Below, piece after piece: positions 1 through 12,285 of a stretch of 39,412 bases of DNA (its first letter is position 1; each line of letters starts with the position of its first letter). The position numbers were made by a program, and so were the translations under genes. Under the pieces are notes generated by a model that was not told the DNA's origin, did not search any database, and saw nothing but the letters and a program-made list of their open reading frames with translations. The DNA is from Heterotrichella gracilis. Lineage: Eukaryota > Sar > Xanthophyceae > Tribonematales > Xanthonemataceae. The stretch lies in the NCBI GenBank assembly GCA_032358255.1, contig JAULBX010027263.1, forward strand, positions 1-39,412, given 5' to 3'.

Positions 1-622
1 GGGGTAATATCGTCTATAAACTGCTGTGGATCCCCGGGTGTATATCCCCGGATGGACACACGTACTGTCGCATGACAAAGACGCAAGTGCGAGTGGCAAA
101 GGCTGAAAGCAGATTGCGGATGCGGATCATTAATGCATATTCATTCAAGAGGATACGGAATTTAGCGTCAACCATGCAACTATCCGGTGGATCCATTGAC
201 GCGGGTACGGTCTTGGGACAACCGTGACAACCAAATACGGTGAAGCCCTTAGGGTTTAATCATGGCTGGGGATGAGATTGTTGCAATAATCTCAAAGCTG
301 CACCAATTTCACACCTGTTGTGAATATTGATGATGAAAAGAAAAAAGCAGGAAAAGTGCACAGCTGCAACTGAAGTGTTGCAAACTTTAAACCTATAAAG
401 TGGCCACCTGCATAAAATGAGTACATACATTTGCTAATAAAACCTTGTACCTTGGCAACGGTTTTGCCAAGGTAGAGCCATCGCGCCTTAGTCAAGGGAG
501 AGGTAATGCCATCAAATGGTCATGAATTGTGGTGTCGCAAAATATGGTGGCACAGCAGCAGTGCCACACAAAAAATCCTGTGATTGTGACAAAAACAAAC
601 CCAGTGAAGGCATATCATCACC
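1..622. other. Left-edge region without a supported gene
   Basis: Apart from the short exon-like stretch at 446-490 I see no coding signal here. Open frames are short, lack splice-consistent borders and have no recognisable motif. The base composition is more AT-rich than the GC-rich block starting at about 640. Confidence 0.5.
446..490 (-). other. Possible short exon-like stretch, unassigned
   Basis: On the minus strand a short open stretch reads ARWLYLGKTVAK and then meets a good-looking donor (AAG followed by gtacaa); an 'ag' lies just before it. It would fit a small internal exon of a gene running off the left edge or a 3' exon of the gene at 0.6-3.8 kb. There is no homology I recognise and the acceptor has little pyrimidine tract, so it may be chance. 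Confidence 0.15.
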
Positions 623-3600
623 CTACAGGACCTCACTGGCCAGGCACCGGGGGCCCAGGCGCTGTGCCAGCCGCCGCAGCGACCTACCCACAGCCGCCCC
701 CCGCCCCCCGCTGGGCGCCGCACCGGCGGTGGACCCTGCCTTGGGCCCTCCCTCCTGCACCTCCACCGTGTGCGGTGCCGCATGCACAGTGGTGGCGCCC
801 TCCGCCCTCCCCTCCTTCCCTGCCTTCCCCTCCTCCCCTGCCCGCCTCTGTGTTGCGCGCTTCACCGCCGCCCACCGCTTGGCTCCCGCGTGGGCAAGGC
901 GGCGCAAGACCGAGCGCTTCCCCGCTGCCTTGATGCTGCTGCCACCCCCCTGTGCTGTGGCCAGACCCCCTGTTTCCACATCTCCGTGGATGCTGGTGTG
1001 GTCCCCAGCTGTGTCCTGAAGGTGGACGTCGTCCCCAGCTGGCTCCTGGGGATGCATGTAGGGGTGCTGCTCCTGGGGACTGGGACAGGTGCGGGGGCCC
1101 CCCAGGAGGTCGCTGGTGGTGTAGGTGGTGTCGATGATATGGTGGTCGTGGACGTGGTCGACTGAGTGGGGGGGTGACATGGTCAGGGGTGCACCTGCAG
1201 CAGGGTGTTGAGGTGAGGACATTGTAGGATACCCGTATCATTGTAGGGTGGTAGTTCCTATGCTTGTTTATGGGAAGTAGGGTTTTGTAGGGTTTTGGGG
1301 GTAACATATAGGGCAGCTGTAGGCAGGATGCCATGCATGTTATTATTTGATTGCAACTATTGCAACCAGCGTCTGGACACACCAAAGCTCAGCTCATGAC
1401 ATGCATGCAAATAAATGAGTAGATATATTACAAATCCAGGTTCAAATTCAAATTCAACTGTTAAATTCAAACATTTAAAAGGGGCTGTGCAGGCATTGCA
1501 ACCACACCATTTGCCCGCTGACACACATGCCGGGTGCCAGGCCACACACCTGAAGATGTCTTCCATGTCGCTGCTTGCCTTCCCCATGAACATCCCCAGA
1601 CCGCTGCCGCGCGCGTCCACCACCACCCGCATGCACTCCAGCGCGCGCCCACTGCCTGTGGTCAGCTCCCGCTTCATAATCACGTTGCTGGCCTACACAT
1701 GGTGGGGAGGGAAGGAGGGGGTTAGCAGCGGTGGTCTGCCAGGATGATTAACTGTACATGCCATTAATGCATGGCTCGTGGCCGTCTAGGGTTTAGGGTT
1801 TCAGGGTTTAGGGTTTAAGATCTAGGGCTTTTGGATTGAAAATGTACATGCATTGACTGTTTACTTCCCTTTCGTCTTTCAAAGTGGCACCAATCTTATA
1901 CATACTACAGGGGGGCTAAGCAAAGCAAATTAGGCGAAAAATATAAGTGGATAAATCGTACGCTCAGCAAGGTGTGTTCATCGCCAATGGGGCAGGGCAG
2001 GGCAGGGCGAGGTGCGTACCAGTGCGTAGAATGCCTTTGCCATCGCCTGGGAGTGGTTGGCGGGGACTGGGGCGGCCATGGGGGTGGGCCCTACGGTGAT
2101 GAGTGGGTAGGGGGAGGCACACGCCTTGGGGGCGCTGGTGAGGGTGGGGGTGGGAGCCAGCGGCGTTCGCCCTGCAGCGGTTGCGGCACCACTGCACAAG
2201 CTGGCGAGCGTCCTGGGGATGGTGATGTAGGTGGTGACGGAGGTGAAGGTGGGAGCCATTGGCGTGGGCTCTGCAGCGGATGTGGCACCCCTGGCCAGCA
2301 TCTTGGGGATATGGACGTAGGGGACAATCGCCCCGGTGGTGGAGGTGAGAGCCAGTGGCGCGGGCTCTGCAACGCTTGTGGCGCTGTTGGTGGTGGTGGC
2401 AGCGTTGCCCTGGATGGACTTGGCCCTCGTTGGCCTTTGGCGAATGGATCCGGAGCCCTGCACCCCTGGAGCCTGCAGGCAAGCAAGCATGTGTGAGCAC
2501 AAAAGGCGGGTGGTGGGTGGCTGTGGGAAGCCCTGAAGGTTGCTGGGAAAAAACCAAAGGGTGGCTGGGAAACCCTACAGGTGGCTATGCATTCAAGGGA
2601 GCTCCTCGAGTAGGGCTAGGGTCAAGCAGACAGCACACAGCTACAGCCGCGGTTGAAAAATCCGCGATAAAACTGCACGTTTCTACAGGCAAGGAAACCC
2701 ACCAGCCAAACTGAGCTGGCTGGCCTAAGAGGTTGCCAAACAGACGTACTCCAAGGGGCAGTTGCCAAACACACCACGAAGAGGGCAAAACCCAGCAAAA
2801 AGTGAACAGGAAATGGGTCCAAACCTTCCAGACACGTCAGACCAGGCGGACAGCAACCTAACCCCTTAGGCTAAAGGTCTGCAGGCAATTGCTGGAGCAA
2901 ACTAGTTGGGGAGGGTTGATCAGCGAACAGGGTCTGGAAAGGAGCAGGATCCTCCGAACTGTTCATTGCACTCACGAACACGAGTTGATTCAAGATTGCC
3001 CGGACCTCAGCTGAGGGTGACTAGACCTCAGAGTTTTAGGGCACAGCATACACAATAAGCTGAGTAAGCGTCCCAACGAACAATGCCAGTGGCTCGTCCT
3101 CACCTCACGGACGGGCGCTGGCCTCCTGGACGAGCTGGGCACGCGCAGCAGCCTGTTCTTCGTCTGCAACTCGGTATGCCGTGCCAGCTGCTCCTTGGTC
3201 ATCGGCTTCGAGGGCCTGCAAGAAAGGAAGCTCAAGTCAGATAGGGTATTGGTGGCGGTGGCGTCGTTTGCCGTGGCTCGTGAGCGTGGAAGGCATGTCT
3301 GCTGCCGGCGTCACACGCTTGCAATGGGTACACGGACGTGGCACGGTGGGCACGTCTGTTGAGGCTGAACGCGGCACTCCAATCACAATAACAAAGGCAG
3401 GTGCGGTTCACGTCAGTTCACAAGTTGTTCTCAGCCGTTGGACGTTGTGTGCACAGCCGGGGTTTCAGCGTCGTGTGGGCATTCAAGAATGCCCATGGGT
3501 CCATAGCTATAGGACGTGCACTCCGTTGAGAACACAGCTAGAAAGCTAGAAATGCTGGGAAGGCGTTGCAATAGCGATGCAAAGGGTAACACGCGTTGTC

Positions 3601-3798
3601 TGAAAACGTGTGTCAATGGGTTGGGTGGTGGTGGGCAAGCACACGGACCGCCCTCTAGAACCGCCCTCTAGGACTACGTGAGTGGGACATACAGTCTCAC
3701 CTTGCAAACTTTTTGTCCTTGGGATAGGTATTGCCCGTCTTGATCACTGGAGCCTTGCGGAGATGGGTGGGTGGGGAAGACATCTTGTTGATGGCCAT
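623..3798 (-). CDS. Unrecognised basic low-complexity protein, multi-exon
   Basis: Exons read on the minus strand: 3798-3701, 3215-3104, 2472-2020, 1692-1550, and a terminal coding block about 1194-623. The first four join in frame with standard borders (donors gtgaga, gtgagg, gtacgc, gtgtgt). The start could be the Met at 3798 or the one five codons later at 3783, which has an AACAAG context like other starts here. The first exons give a basic N-terminus (KAPVIKTGNTYPKDKKFAR, then KPMTKEQLARHTELQTKNR). Exon 3 is Ala/Thr/Pro-rich; exon 4 reads KRELTTGSGRALECMRVVVD. The last block holds His-rich and Lys/Arg-rich runs (KRSVLRRLAHAGAKRW). Its natural frame needs a phase-1 junction while exon 4 ends in phase 2, so a small exon or another donor is missing, or it is a separate gene starting at 1222. 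I do not recognise the family. Confidence 0.55.
1753..1857. repeat. Interstitial telomeric repeat flanked by short direct repeats
   Basis: Degenerate TTTAGGG repeats lie at about 1787-1829, inside intron 3 of the gene at 0.6-3.8 kb. They are bracketed by direct repeats, TGTACATGCCATTAA at 1753 and TGTACATGCATTGA at 1843. The structure looks like an insertion with target-site duplication. Confidence 0.6.
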
Positions 3799-5136
3799 AT
3801 GGTGTGTCGACCAATGCGCTTGAAACCAGGTGGTGTGATTGCACCCAACGACAGGGAGCAACCCGGGAGCTCTCTGGACTGGTGTATGGAGGTGTAGGTA
3901 GGCGCGATACGAAGTGAACGAATAAGGCAAAAGGGCGTTAGCCTTTCTATGCGTCCTTTTCGTGGCAAAACCAGCACTGGCAAGGACAGGTCCTAGGGTG
4001 CAGGGCAGGGTGTCCGTACTAGTACTTCAGAGCGTGTTGTCAGCAGTAGCAACCGTGCAGGTGACTTGCGATTGTGGGAGCAGGAATGTTCAGAGGAGAA
4101 TAGATGGGTTCGTGAGGCTCGAAAGGCCGTTATGTATGGTCCGTTTTGCAGGCAAAGCGCGTTGAACCCCGCGACTATCAGCCCCCCCCCGTCCGACCGC
4201 CGACGGCGTCGGCGGCGCCATCAGCCACGTGTCTTGGGTACCCCGCACGTGACACCAACAGCCAATCAGCAACCTTGCCTTGGCAGCGGGCACGGGAGGA
4301 GTGTAGGGCATGTCGCAACAGGTGTGCCCGTCGGGGTGAGAGCGCAACCTCGATGCGGCACGACATACGTTGAGCCCCGGAAAGAATTCGAATTCTACTG
4401 GGAAGAGCTGCTGGTGCCAGGTTGACAACGCATGCATACATGCTGTTATGCATGCGTATCAACGCCCATGCACCCACTGGGAGACGGTATGTGCCCAGAA
4501 ACGCACCCATACACACCAGAACTACTTGCCTAAAAGAAGCTATACAGCACATAGCTGAAACATACAGCATCGTCTGAGAAAGTCTACTCCCGCCAAACCA
4601 TGGTGAACTAAGGGCGAACCATTCTGGGCAACCGTCCAGCTGGACCAGCTGGTTGGCGCAAGGCATCTACTAACTGCAGCTGCTAATATGGCTACTGCAG
4701 CTTATAATATGGCTGTACTGCTGGATAGCAGCTGCTAATATGGCTGTACTGCTGGATCGCAAGTTAGTAAAAGTAGCACCACCGGTGAAACTGGCAAACT
4801 GGAAAAGATTGAAAGCAGGATAGGATTAAAACTAGGTCACCAAAACACTGCTACTGCCTGATGAGCGTTTGTGCAACATCGTATGTTTTGACACTAGTAT
4901 CACATAGAAATATCGGTATGCATAACTGTCTAAAGGGGTATAGGGTTTTATGTTCTCAACCCCAATACCCTACTAATTGTCTCACTCACTCCCCCCACCC
5001 CCCCTTAACCCTGACTTCCTACGAGTTCGCGCGCCCCCTCGCTTTCTCTCTGAAAGCACGTGGCGGAGTCTGGTCACGCCTTGATCAGCAGGCTCCTATT
5101 TTCATCTCTGAACGGCCGCGCCCCTCTGCATCCTTG
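3799..5136. other. Intergenic spacer with local repeats, no supported gene
   Basis: This lies upstream of the minus-strand gene starting at 3798 and downstream of the copper ATPase stop at 5137. Open frames here are short and show no splice-consistent extension. It holds a tandem repeat at about 4673-4762 and homopolymer C runs (4182-4189, about 4990-5003). The promoter of the 0.6-3.8 kb gene must lie at its left end; I see no clear TATA element. Confidence 0.5.
4673..4762. repeat. Short tandem repeat, unit about 30 bp
   Basis: About two and a half to three degenerate copies of a unit containing GCAGCTGCTAATATGG and CTGTACTGCTGGAT lie head to tail. It is non-coding, between two minus-strand genes, with no relation to the telomere-type motif. 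Confidence 0.6.
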
Positions 5137-8100
5137 TCAGGCCTTGATGAGCAGGTTCCTGCTGTCATCCCTTGATGGCTGCCCCCCCCTGCTTCCCCCC
5201 GCCACCACCATGCCGCGCATCACCCGCACCGATGTGGGTGGCTTGTACCTCCTCAGCAGGAGCGAGGAGCACACCACACTCACTGAGCTCAGCGCCATGG
5301 CGCCACCTGCAGGGCCACAAGGATTTATTTGGTAGTTTCATAATTTAATTTGTTATTCTTTTCATTTTCTAGGCTTCTTATATTAAAAATGAATACTTGA
5401 CATCCGAATCTTGACCTCGCTTGGCCAAGATTGAAGATCTTGCACTGGCATCAACATTGTAAGGACAGTACCACCATTTTGACGAACCTGCCTCAGTGGA
5501 TGCGCACCTGGCTGAAAACAGTTTCATGCATATCCCTTGCCACCTCACTCATCGTGACCCACCTGCAACCCACGGCGGCAGCTGGAAGTGCAGCGGAGGG
5601 TACAGCACGCCAGCCGCGATGGGGATCATGAGCGCGTTGTAGCCAAAGGCCCACATGTAGTTCAGCTTGATGCGCTGGAAGGTCTTCTTGGACAGGTCGA
5701 TGGCGGTCAGCACATCCTCAAGGTTGTTCTTCATTAGGACATAGTCGGCGGCCTCAACTGCAGCGCCAATGGAGCCGGGGTTCAGGGTTTGTGAAGATAG
5801 GTATAGGATTCAGGGATCAAAACGTAGTCGGCGGCCTCGACTGAAGCGGCCAACATGGGAGCCCGGGTTTGGGGTTTCTGAAAATAGTTTTAGGGTTCAG
5901 GCATCAAGACGATTTGGCAGCCTGCACTGCAGCGGTCAACGTGGTCGCCAGGGTTTGGGGTTTTTGAAGATGGGATTAGGGTTTAGGTAGTCAGGGTCCA
6001 GGGGTTTGGGGTCTGAATTGTGCTCTATCAGTACATGATCAGCGGCCTCGAGCGCAGGAGCCCAGGCGATTAGGGTTTAGGGTTTATGAAGCTACTAGCT
6101 AGTAGGTATTCCGTACCTGCCACGTCGGTGCCAGAGCCGATGGCGATGCCGACATCCGCCTGCGCCAGCGCTGGCGAGTCGTTGATTCCATCTCCCACCA
6201 TGGCCACAGCGCGGCTCTGGTTTCGCTGCAGCTCCTGGATCTTCTCCGCCTTGCCAGCTGGCAGCACCTCGGCCATGACATTGCGGATGCCCACCTGCTG
6301 GGCGATGACCCGGGCGGTGGTCCAATTGTCTCCGGTCACCATGTGGCACTGCAGCGGCACAATAATACAATTGCATTACAAGGAATTTCACTAGATGGAA
6401 TTGTGATCAGGTGTGTGATTAGTAGAACAGTTGTCTCCGGTCACCATGTGGCACTGCAGCAGGAAAAAATCAATTACAAATGCAAACACCGTTTATGAAT
6501 CGGAATAGTGTTTATGTGTGCTATTTGTATTACAACACCCAGCCAACTGGACCAGCCAATTGAGCCAGGACAACATAATGTGTGCCCAGGCGGGATGCAT
6601 ACACCAACACCGAGCATTCCATGTCTGTCACAAATCAGTATACTTCTTGGAAACCACGGACATACATACAATCGCAATGAATAGCTTCCAGCAACCAGGC
6701 CCCACCTGCAGCCCCATCTGGTGCAGCGCAGCCACCACGCCCGCCGCCTCAGGCTTGAGTGGGTCTGTGATGGCGAAGGCCGCCACCAGCACATCGTTCA
6801 CCGCCATCACCACTACGGTGCACCCCTGGCCCTCCTGATGCCGCATCCAGCTGGTGATCTGCGATATGCAAGTGCACATGATCACTTCAGGCTGTGGCTG
6901 CTGAGGAGGGAATGGCAGGCAGGCTGTGGAATAATCACGGGATTTCATAAATTGCCCAATTGTCTTGAGTAGACAACAGATTCCATGTGCCAATCTCAAG
7001 TCAACACATTACGCAGGACAGCAAGTTCCAGAACCCCTGAATTGCTGTCAGGTGAAGACAAGCATATCTGTCAGGTAAAGTCAAGCATCTATGTGCTCCC
7101 CTCGGCCTGATTTGACACTGTAATCCCCTTTGGTACCTGATTTGACACCGTGATCCCCTCATCAGCCATCAGCTTGCGGCTCCCAATCAGCACCTTCACC
7201 AGCCGCTCATCACCACCCACTGCCCCAGCAGCCACATCCAGCGGCCATGACCCAAACCCCTGTGCCAGGCCCTTGCCATTGCCGTTGGCCATTCGCGAGG
7301 AGCGGCTGGAGGCAATGGCTTGGTGGGTGGATGCACCCATGTTCTTGGCCCCGAGGTGCATCCCAGGGCCAGCCGGTACCCACGCCCTGACGCCCTTGCC
7401 TGTTGGTGTTGCATGTGGAGTTGTGAGCAAGCCCACAGAGAAGACTGCACTTTCATCGACTTTCCCCAGTATCAGAAAGTGCAGGTAGTAATTTGATTGG
7501 AAGGGGTGGTGCATTGCAGCTGCTCACAGTACTGGGAATTGCAGTTTGCAAAGGCAACAAGCAGTGCGGGCATTTTGCTCTAATAGCTAACCATATGAAT
7601 TGAACGCGATTGTAAAGAGCCACTGCTCATAATGCTGGAAAAAGGCAATACCTACCTCTAGCTAGTATCGCAATAAATACTCAGGAGTGCAGCTGCACAC
7701 TAGAGCAACGCTGCATCGGGCAGCTGCAATCCAACCCACCAGGCTCAGCGAGTACAATATGTGTTACTCACCTGAAACAATGTCCACTTCATATGCATGC
7801 CGCACCCACTCCCTGGCTGTCTTTGCTTGACCCAGGTTGCTGCCACTGGAAGGCCTAGAGTTTGAGACTGGGCTGGAACCCACTGTGGAGCTGAATGCCA
7901 GTTGTGGCTGCAGGAGGGATAGCTTTACTTCGCAGAACCCAAAGATTGCTGCAGCCAATGGGTGCTCACTGCCATTCTCAGCTGCTGCTGCAAGTGAGAG
8001 GACCTCCTCGAGGTCAACCTGCAAAAGGAGAGGTCTTATGTCACAAAACAGGGAGAAACAACAACGATTCGAGCTGCTACCCAATAGCATTCGGTGCCCA

Positions 8101-11100
8101 GAAAGTACTTTAGCTTTTACTTGAACTTTTTAAATTGAATTTGCAGTGACCCGGAAAACACTGACAATCCTGCACTAGTAGTCATGCTGTGTGTACGTAA
8201 CTTACCCTGTTATCAAACAGCTCGTGTAGCGTTACTGTAGGCTGGCCCTTTGTGAGGGTCCCAGTCTTGTCAAACACCACCACACCGATCTTCTGTGCTC
8301 GTTCCAACGCATCTGCTGCCTTGATCAGGATCCCATGGGTTGCCCCGACACCAGTGCCCACCATAATGGCTGCAACCACCCATGGAACCATGTCAGCATC
8401 CTGCAGAATCTATGCTAGTTCCCCACTTCCCTCAACGTTTACTACTGTTGTACTAGTAGACAGGATTGCTAATCTCCCTGTAATCCCAGGTCAATGTACT
8501 GTACAGAGCAATAGACGTACCTGTAGGAGTGGCAAGCCCAAGGGCACACGGGCAGGCAATCACCAGGACCGCAATCCCAAACAGAAGAGCAAACAGAAAG
8601 GAGTTGCTCCCATTTGGCAGCCATTCCTTGGGGTAGGAGTCAGTCACGCCTGCAAGGGGGACATTCATAAAAATGAGTCACAGTGTAGAGAGCACAGCTA
8701 AAGATCTGGAGTTGCAAATCAAATGCTGTCCAGGGACACAGCTGGTGCACTGAAATACAAAACTAAGTAAAGCCACGACAATTTAACACAAATAGTGTTA
8801 CGTACCAGATACAAACCACGCCAGCCAGGTGATGAATGCCAGGATGACAACAGTTGGCACAAAATAGCCAGAGATCCTGTCCGCGTACGCTTGTATTGGC
8901 GCTTTTGACATCTGGGCAGCTTCCACCAGCTTGACGATCTGTGCCAGAGTCGTTTCTGATCCCACTCTGCGACGGGTGCGCCTTTGGTTCACATCCATTG
9001 AAACAGATATGCAATACATGGTAAACGTACGCCAGTGTCTATTTGGAAGGTATCTGTGCCTGTTACTGACACCGTGCAATCAACGGCTGTGTGGCTTTCA
9101 AAACACATGCAAGGCTACTTTGCCAACCCCAACCCCGTGGCACTAACCTGAGAGCTCTGATCAACAGGACACCTGACCCATTGACGGTCCCGCTGATCAT
9201 GGCATCTCCCAGCGTCTTTGAGACTGGCAGGGATTCACCAGTCACCATGGATTCATCCACATGTGACCTGCCATCTATCACTTCACCATCTGCTGGTATT
9301 CTGGCACCTGGAAGAACCTGGCAGGGAGAAGTTGCAGAATTAGGCATGGAAAACACTGGAAATAAGAATAATAACAACAATAATGAGTACCCACCGCAGC
9401 TCAGACAATCCATGGCCAACATGCTTCAAAGGCTGAATAATTGCATTTTGCAACACATGTGTTTCATCATTGTTGCAAATTCAAACCAGTCCCTCACCTT
9501 GAGGACATCCCCCCGTTGGATGAGGTTTGAAGGTATCTGCTCCTCAGACACCACATGCCCGTTGCCATCCAACTCCACCAACGTCGCGTGGGGTGGTGCA
9601 AGTGTCATCAGCTTGCTCACAGCTTCAGACGTCTTGCCCTTGGCTGCAGACTCCAAGTATTTGCCAAGCAGGATGAAGGTTATCAACAGAGCTGAAGTCT
9701 CAAAGAAATCCGGAGCCTGCAGAGAGTCCCAAACCATCATGCATTATGTCATCTGACACACTGAGAGTGGTGCAGGCAAGCACATCAACACGTACCATAT
9801 CCTCCTCTCCATCCATTGAGCTTGTCTGCTGATTGTGGACGATTGATATCACTGAGTATGAGTATGCCGCATTGGTGCCCAGGGATACCAGGACATCCAT
9901 GTTAGCACGCCCCCTCTTGATAGCCTTGTACGCCCCCTTGTGGAAGTTCCACCCGATCAAAAACTGCAATGATGGCAGAAAATCCCATTATTCATGCCCA
10001 GCAGTACTCTCCTCATGCTTCACTGCGACTTATGCGCTGCACTTCCATTTGACTGTGCATGCCATTGCATGTGCCACAGATACCTGCTCTACACCACCCC
10101 ATCCATACATGCATTTTCCCAGGTGTGCCATCATCATCAAACGTACCTGCACTGGAGTTGCCAGCGCCCACTTGATCAGCTCCCCTAGCTGGAACCCCCC
10201 CACATCTGTCTCCAGCACACTCTTGGGCCCAGGGATGTACATGAGCACCATGGAGATGAGGAACAGGGGGATCGAGAAGATGCAGCTGGCGACGAATTTC
10301 CGCAGCCAGAAGCGCTGCTCCTTTGCCCTTGCCACGGAGCCTGCGCTGGTGTCTGGCTCCAGCACATGTGCGCGGTAGCCCATACCCTTGAGGGTTTGCA
10401 GCAGGGTGCGCGGGCCCAGGACATCCGGATCAAACTCCACCTGCCACACACAGCCAGCCAGTGTTGCCGTTATCACTAGATACAGCACGCCCAAAGCATT
10501 AGCCAGAATCATAGTGGGCATTTTCTATATGTTGGGCTATGTTGGGTGACAGTTTGCTGCTAGTGCAGCACAGGTTCAGGCAGCACGGACACCCCGTGAA
10601 AGATATTAATAAACACCAAGCCATGATCCATGCAATCTGCAAGTGCGGGTCATTATCTTCGCTGGAAATCCGTTTATCATCAACATTTCATTGCATGGTG
10701 ATGATCCGTACCTCCAGGGTGCCGTTTGCAGCATCCAGCTTGGTGTTAAGTGCCCCCCGCAGCGCCTTCACCTGCCCCTCAGCCTGCCTGGCCCCTGCTG
10801 CATCCACGCCCTCCAGCTTCAGCTCAACACTGTTACGCTCCCCTTTGCCCAGGATGGTGGCATCAAACCCACAGTCCTGTATGATCTCCAGCAGCTGTGC
10901 CTACATTTATGAAACAAACATTTGTGGGAAATATCTTTTTAGCAAAATTCACAACCACATACATACCCAACTTCGGCCGGAAGCAATCATTTTGCACCAA
11001 TGCACGTCCCACAAAATGCTTCTGAACATGCTTCTGGGGTGCACCACAATTGTTTTCCACCTACCTCGGTGACCACCTCTGGCCGGTATCCAACCTTTGC

Positions 11101-11820
11101 CTCCTGCAGGGTGAGGCTGACCACCGCGCTGACCACCCCACTTGTAGCCGCCAGGGAGCTCTCGATCCCCGCTGAGCAGCTGGAGCACGACATCCCTGTG
11201 ACCCGAAACCGGGATACCTTCACCTTTGGCTCCAGTTCCGAGATTTTCAGGATCTTGGCGTCAAACCCTGCGTCCTCCACTGCCGTCACCAGCTGCTCGG
11301 GCGTTACCCTAGTAGGGTAATAGGTCACTTCTCCGGTGTGGTTTAGCAGGGAGACGGAGGAGGAATGGACCCCGGGGATGCCGTTGAAGATGCCCTCCAG
11401 CAGGTTGGAGCACGTGGCGCAGTGCATGCCCTCGATGAGGATCTGCAACAAGCGGGGAATGGATGAATCATCCTTGCACCAGAACTAAAATAAGGCAAAG
11501 CGTGACAGGTACCCAAAGCGGGTGACAGGTGATGGTACCACAAACACAAACTAAACACTCTTGTAGTTCTATTCACATCCGGTGTAGGAAGATGTGTTAT
11601 ACCCAGATCGGTGTTTATGCTGCCCATCACATGCACAAATGGTGGTCAATGCACGCATATGCTAAATGGCGAGCGCTGCAAGAGCAACGTCTTGAACACA
11701 AAGCCCAACAATCTGCAAGGTTCTAAGACCACAACCCACCTCTGCAACGCTACATCCTGTGCTGCTTGGGGCGTTGCCCGAGTCGGGCATAAGGGCAGCC
11801 AAGTGCTCTGTCATCTCCAT
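5137..11820 (-). CDS. Copper-transporting P1B-type ATPase (RAN1/CopA-like)
   Basis: Pumps Cu+ across an endomembrane at the cost of ATP, probably loading secretory cuproenzymes as plant RAN1/HMA7 does (by family). Sixteen exons, minus: 11820-11740, 11442-11065, 10900-10712, 10440-10147, 9963-9796, 9716-9498, 9317-9148, 8966-8806, 8649-8521, 8369-8206, 8018-7772, 7399-7137, 6858-6706, 6348-6117, 5757-5563, 5306-5137; all phases agree, giving 1070 aa. Seen: metal-binding motifs GMHCATC (C35, C38) and GMSCSSC (C113, C116), a third degenerate domain without CxxC, TGE at 469-471, CPC at 586-588, phosphorylated Asp in DKTGT at 630, SEHPL with H670, GDGIND at 924-929, YN at 989-990 and MALSS near 1018. 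CPC, YN and MxxSS fit Cu+ specificity. RAN1 is about 1000 aa. The start was chosen because exon 1 ends in phase and has a GACAAG-ATG context. No transit peptide is evident, which argues against a plastid PAA-type pump. Introns carry copies of exon edges. Confidence 0.93.
5737..6086. repeat. Four degenerate copies of an exon 5' edge with TTTAGGG motifs
   Basis: The acceptor end of the ATPase exon 5757-5563 recurs in the preceding intron. The real edge, around GTCGGCGGCCTCAACTGCAG, is followed by related copies near 5821 (GTCGGCGGCCTCGACTGAAG), 5906 and 6030. Units are about 85-125 bp apart, and each is followed by a GGGTTTAGGG or GGGTTTGGGG stretch. Divergence between copies suggests serial duplication and decay. 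Confidence 0.75.
6326..6460. repeat. Exact 30-bp direct repeat of an exon edge and acceptor
   Basis: The stretch 6326-6355, which holds the first codons of ATPase exon 6348-6117 and its CTGCAG acceptor, is repeated without change at 6431-6460 inside the upstream intron. The second copy offers an identical acceptor sequence on the minus strand. No telomeric motif lies between. Perfect identity suggests a recent event. Confidence 0.85.
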
Positions 11821-12285
11821 CTTGTCTACTGTTGGTTGCTTTCACAAAACAGAAACAGATATTGAGGGGTAGAAAACAATACTACATAAGGCGCTCTTGC
11901 GTCGCGTTTTGCCTGTCATTCGGGGCACTGACTTTGAGACGCCATGCCATGCCTGTCAGTTCCTTGTTCACACTGCTGATTCTTCTTGATCGGATGGTGT
12001 CAATATTTAAGCGTTGTGCTTTCGTGGTACAGTCTTTTTATCACGGGCACTGAAGGCGTATGCACAAATAGTTTTACGTTTGCATGCATGCATGCGTGAA
12101 ATCCGGCAGAATTTTGAATTTAAATTTCTCGGGGCTGGAAAACCCGGAACCCACTTCTACTTGTTGCCACCGTAGGCTTGGTACACAAGTGAACGCTGTG
12201 CTATACCAACTGGCAAAGGGACCTGGCGGCCTGGCAGTCTCCCCACCTCGTAAACCAATACATCTTCGCGTCCTCTAACACCCTA
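11821..12285. other. Presumed promoter region of the copper ATPase, no gene seen
   Basis: This lies directly upstream of the ATPase start on the minus strand. Only short open frames occur. I see no certain TATA box and no copper-response GTAC cluster worth claiming. Plus-strand 12113-12128 is AT-rich. Confidence 0.35.

Noticed and set aside
516..1019. Plus-strand ORF of 167 aa
   Set aside because: It is antisense to the minus-strand coding block and made of Pro/Ala/Ser runs typical of a GC-rich shadow frame.
9091..9756. Plus-strand ORF of 221 aa
   Set aside because: It lies antisense across ATPase exons 9317-9148 and 9716-9498, whose P-type ATPase motifs are unmistakable.
11343..11636. Possible first exon of the copper ATPase on the minus strand
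   Set aside because: The frame ([12 protein letters not shown]...) ends in donors of phase 1 or 2, while the metal-binding exon starts in phase 0. Exon 11820-11740 fits in phase with a start codon and a good donor.
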